Positions 15,953 through 18,075 of a stretch of DNA of 18,075 nt are shown piece after piece (position 1 is the first letter of the stretch; each line of letters starts with the position of its first letter). Under the pieces are notes generated by a model. It was not told the DNA's origin. It did no database searches and worked only from the letters and a program-made list of their open reading frames with translations. Origin of the DNA: Methylophaga sp. OBS1 (lineage in GTDB: Bacteria; Pseudomonadota; Gammaproteobacteria; Nitrosococcales; Methylophagaceae); assembly GCF_026319365.1 (NCBI RefSeq), contig NZ_JAPDMS010000001.1:11224-29298 (forward strand), in the 5' to 3' direction. The position numbers and the translations under genes were made by a program.

Positions 15953-15984
15953 CGTCACAACTGGATTGAAACAGGAGTTAAGCC

Positions 15985-16464
15985 ATGAAAGGCGATGCCA
16001 AAGTTATTGAATATCTCAATAAAGTACTGGGTAACGAGCTGATTGCCATTAATCAGTACTTCCTCCATGCCAAAATGTATAAAGATTGGGGGCTGCACAA
16101 CCTCTACGAGCATGAATATCATGAGTCGATAGATGAAATGAAACATGCCGACAAATTGACCGAGCGGATATTGTTTCTGGAGGGGTTGCCTAACCTGCAG
16201 GATCTGGGCGCTTTGCGTATTGGTGAGAATACCCGTGAGATGATCCAGTGTGATCTGTCTCTGGAACTGGATGCCATCCCGGATTTGAAAGAAGCGATCA
16301 AATACTGCGAGGGGGTCGGGGACTATGTCACCCGTGATCTGTTCCGTGAAATTCTGGATTCAGAAGAAGAGCACGTGGATTGGCTTGAAACCCAATTAGG
16401 ACTCATCGATAAAGTTGGGCTGGAAAATTATCATCAGGCTCAGATAGTTAAAGAAGCCGAATAA
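15985..16464 (+). CDS. bfr: Bacterioferritin
   Basis: Bacterioferritin forms a 24-subunit haem-containing shell that oxidises Fe2+ and stores iron as a ferric mineral in the cytoplasm. The 159-aa product has every ferroxidase ligand at its usual position: Glu18, Glu51, His54, Glu94, Glu127 and His130. Met52, the axial haem ligand at the dimer interface, is also present (DEMKHAD). It is therefore the haem-binding catalytic type rather than the subunit that lacks the centre. AGGAG lies 7 nt before the ATG. A strong promoter precedes it and a strong terminator follows, so it is probably a single-gene transcript. The upstream bfd encodes its reductase partner. Confidence 0.97.
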   Translation: MKGDAKVIEYLNKVLGNELIAINQYFLHAKMYKDWGLHNLYEHEYHESIDEMKHADKLTERILFLEGLPNLQDLGALRIGENTREMIQCDLSLELDAIPDLKEAIKYCEGVGDYVTRDLFREILDSEEEHVDWLETQLGLIDKVGLENYHQAQIVKEAE

Positions 16465-16471
16465 AACACAG

Positions 16472-16502
16472 ACCCCGGACTGAGAATCAGCCGGGGTTTT
16501 TT
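16472..16502 (+). terminator. Rho-independent terminator of bfr
   Basis: ACCCCGG (16472-16478) pairs with CCGGGGT (16491-16497). An inner CTGA/TCAG stem (16480-16483 with 16487-16490) continues it across one bulged A, with a GAA loop. Six T follow directly (16497-16502), then G and four more T. It ends the bfr transcript 8 nt after the stop. Confidence 0.92.
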
Positions 16503-16628
16503 GTTTTCAGCATCAAAAATCCGGTAAATGATTCATTGTTTCGATTGTCACCGGCAACATTTCGCGGTAGCGTAATAACAACAGGTTGCAGCAATTTACT
16601 CAGGCTTTTCTCAACGGGACGGGACAGC

Positions 16629-17825
16629 ATGGCTAGATTTACGCGATTCCAGCAAAAAATGGATCAAACCTACCCCAGCAGCAGTGGTGGTGCCAGTAAT
16701 ATCCAGCCACCGCCGCCCCCAATGTTACGAGAATTAGCGGCAGAATCTGGCGTTCAATTCAATGGCGATGCGCCCTGGGATATCCAGGTCCATAGCGATG
16801 AGGTCTACCAACGCATCCTCAGCAAAGGTTCTCTCGGTTTTGGTGAGAGTTACATGGATGGTCTTTGGGACTGTCTGCGCCTGGATCAACTCTTCGATCG
16901 ACTCCTCAGCTTCAACGTCGATGAAAAACTTGGCGGCTGGGCGCGTATGCGTCTGCTGATACAGGTGATGCGGCATCGCCTGTTCAATCTTCAGTCCAGT
17001 CAGCGCGCATTTCAGGTAGGAGAACAGCACTACGATATTGGCAATGATGTATTTGAGTCAATGTTGGATCCGACCATGAGCTATTCCTGTGGCTACTGGC
17101 ATGAGGCTGACAACCTGGATCAGGCACAAGTGAATAAGCTGGACATGATTTGCCGCAAGCTGGAGCTCAAACCAGGCGAGAAACTGCTTGAGATTGGATG
17201 CGGCTGGGGAGGGCTGGCGCGACATGCCGCCAAGAATTATGGGGTTGAAGTACTGGGTATTACCATTTCCAAAGAGCAGCAAAAGCTGGCACAGGATCGT
17301 TGTGCCGGTCTGCCAGTCAATATCGAGTTGATTGATTATCGTGATCTCAACGGCGAATACGACAAAATTGTCTCAGTGGGCATGTTTGAACATGTCGGTG
17401 AGAAAAACTACCCGATCTACTTTGATACCGTCAGACGTCTGCTTAAAGACAACGGTTTGTTTTTACTGCACACCATCGGCATCTACAAGACGATCAATCG
17501 CGTCGACCCCTGGATTGACAAATATATCTTCCGTAATGGCAAGTTGCCGTCTGCAGAGCAACTGAGTCGGGTACTCAATGAGCGCCTGATTATAGAGGAC
17601 TGGCATAACTTCGGTCAGGATTACTACAACACATTGATGGCCTGGTGGGAAAATTTCGACGCGGCCTGGCCAGCTTTATCACATAAATATGACGAGCGTT
17701 TCTACAGAATGTGGAAATACTATCTCATGTCCTGCGCCGGCTTTTTCAAAGCCCGGCAAGGGCAGTTATGGCAACTGGTATTGAGTAAACGTAGTCGACC
17801 GCATATCTACCGCTCGATACGTTAA
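16629..17825 (+). CDS. cfa: Cyclopropane-fatty-acyl-phospholipid synthase
   Basis: This enzyme adds a methylene from SAM across cis double bonds of membrane phospholipid chains. It is close to E. coli Cfa throughout and keeps all the bicarbonate-site residues: Cys154 (MSYSCGYW), Glu254 (GMFEHVG), His281 and Ile283 (LLHTIG), and Tyr332 (HNFGQDYYNTL). The SAM site is EIGCGWGG (188-195). With the start at 16629 it has 398 aa; an ATG at 16659 would give 388 aa, nearer to the 382 of E. coli, and neither has a strong Shine-Dalgarno (GGGAC before 16629). The N-terminus holds a five-proline run before the family match begins. It stands alone after the bfr terminator. I see no convincing promoter in the 127 nt before it. 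Confidence 0.95.
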   Translation: MARFTRFQQKMDQTYPSSSGGASNIQPPPPPMLRELAAESGVQFNGDAPWDIQVHSDEVYQRILSKGSLGFGESYMDGLWDCLRLDQLFDRLLSFNVDEKLGGWARMRLLIQVMRHRLFNLQSSQRAFQVGEQHYDIGNDVFESMLDPTMSYSCGYWHEADNLDQAQVNKLDMICRKLELKPGEKLLEIGCGWGGLARHAAKNYGVEVLGITISKEQQKLAQDRCAGLPVNIELIDYRDLNGEYDKIVSVGMFEHVGEKNYPIYFDTVRRLLKDNGLFLLHTIGIYKTINRVDPWIDKYIFRNGKLPSAEQLSRVLNERLIIEDWHNFGQDYYNTLMAWWENFDAAWPALSHKYDERFYRMWKYYLMSCAGFFKARQGQLWQLVLSKRSRPHIYRSIR

Positions 17826-17868
17826 CACTAAACCGGCGACCAACCGGTGAGGTAAAGGAGCCGGACTT

Positions 17869-18075
17869 ATGATGCGAGCATGGCTGTTGTCAGTCATCTT
17901 CACACTGAGTGCTGCCGGGGGCAGCAACCCGCTGGCAGCGCAATCACAAGCAGCTTACATTATCGAAATCGAGGGTGTGATAAGTCCTGCGACGGCGGAT
18001 TATTTTTCCCGCTCCCTGGAACAAGCTATCGAGGCTGATGCGGCTTTCATGCTGGTCCGGCTGGATACACCGGGT
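17869..18075 (+). CDS. NfeD-family ClpP-class membrane serine protease, 5' end
   Basis: Only the first 69 residues are in the window and the gene runs off the end. Translation from 17869 gives a signal-peptide-like start (MMRAWLLSVIF, hydrophobic to about residue 24) followed by AAYIIEIEGVISPATADYFS and MLVRLDTPG. That is the start of the ClpP-class domain of NfeD (COG1030), which works with a stomatin/SPFH partner usually encoded downstream. AAAGGAG is 8 nt before the ATG. A short ACCGG/CCGGT hairpin (17832-17848) without a T-run lies between cfa and this gene, so read-through from cfa is possible. Confidence 0.85.
   Translation, partial: MMRAWLLSVIFTLSAAGGSNPLAAQSQAAYIIEIEGVISPATADYFSRSLEQAIEADAAFMLVRLDTPG

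Larger units (their letters stand above)
15669..15984. other. Gap between bfd and bfr: no gene, AT-rich bfr control region
   Basis: No convincing gene is seen. The stretch is clearly more AT-rich than its surroundings. It contains loose 7-bp inverted halves (CGCATTA near 15704 and TAATGCG near 15752), an 8-bp inverted pair described separately, and the bfr promoter. A 20-codon hydrophobic reading frame near 15788 (MLKASLLRHF...) has its purine-rich stretch too close to the ATG to be a convincing Shine-Dalgarno. No intrinsic terminator for bfd is visible. Confidence 0.5.

Noticed and set aside
17832..17848. ACCGG/CCGGT hairpin after the canonical cfa gene as a terminator
   Set aside because: The stem has only 5 bp and there is no T-run, so I do not call it a terminator.
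1..18075. CRISPR array, tRNA/rRNA gene, insertion sequence or phage remnant
   Set aside because: I saw no regularly spaced repeats, transposase or integrase genes, terminal inverted repeats, or tRNA-like cloverleaf in reading the window; the content looks like ordinary chromosome.

Overview
The window looks like the chromosome of a marine or haloalkalitolerant gammaproteobacterium. It has roughly 50% GC, an ectB-ectC-ask ectoine operon with the ectoine-specific aspartokinase, Na+-coupled symporters, and a bacterioferritin/Bfd/Fur iron module. The ectABC-ask arrangement is known from Methylophaga and Methylomicrobium (now Methylotuvimicrobium), so a methylotroph of that kind is a reasonable guess. 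No methylotrophy gene is present here to prove it.

Left part (1-6045, + strand): the end of ectB, then ectC and ask. Next come a membrane-anchored TPR protein that overlaps ask, a PutP-like sodium:solute symporter and an AGCS-family Na+:alanine/glycine symporter. The first three genes make the compatible solute ectoine. Strong RNA hairpins lie in the ectB-ectC gap (followed by a T-run) and in the ectC-ask gap. They probably tune expression or RNA stability within the operon.

Middle part (6042-15307): a lipid-modification locus. A short divergent promoter region separates a periplasmic chalcone-isomerase-fold protein (- strand) from an eight-gene + strand operon in which all seven junctions overlap. 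The operon order is fatty-acid desaturase, FAD-dependent oxidoreductase (COG2907), DUF1365, a divergent CFA-family methyltransferase, DUF2878, DUF1295, a second CFA-family methyltransferase, and a sensor histidine kinase. The OmpR-family response regulator lies just beyond on the opposite strand, convergent with the kinase. The gene set resembles clusters that, in other proteobacteria, belong to the RpoE/ChrR singlet-oxygen regulon and make methylated or furan fatty acids from membrane phospholipid chains. Here no RpoE/ChrR pair is seen, and a two-component system is built into the operon instead. Three 18-bp direct repeats of the form TTCACnn-N4-TTCACnn (period 11 bp, typical of OmpR-family sites) lie in front of the operon, the divergent gene and the response regulator gene. 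Each is oriented toward its gene, which suggests an autoregulated lipid-remodelling system.

Right part (15308-18075): bfd with a near-perfect Fur box over its promoter, bacterioferritin with its own sigma70 promoter and a strong terminator, and a canonical cyclopropane-fatty-acid synthase (the third CFA-family gene in about 8 kb). The window ends in the start of an NfeD/ClpP-class membrane protease gene.
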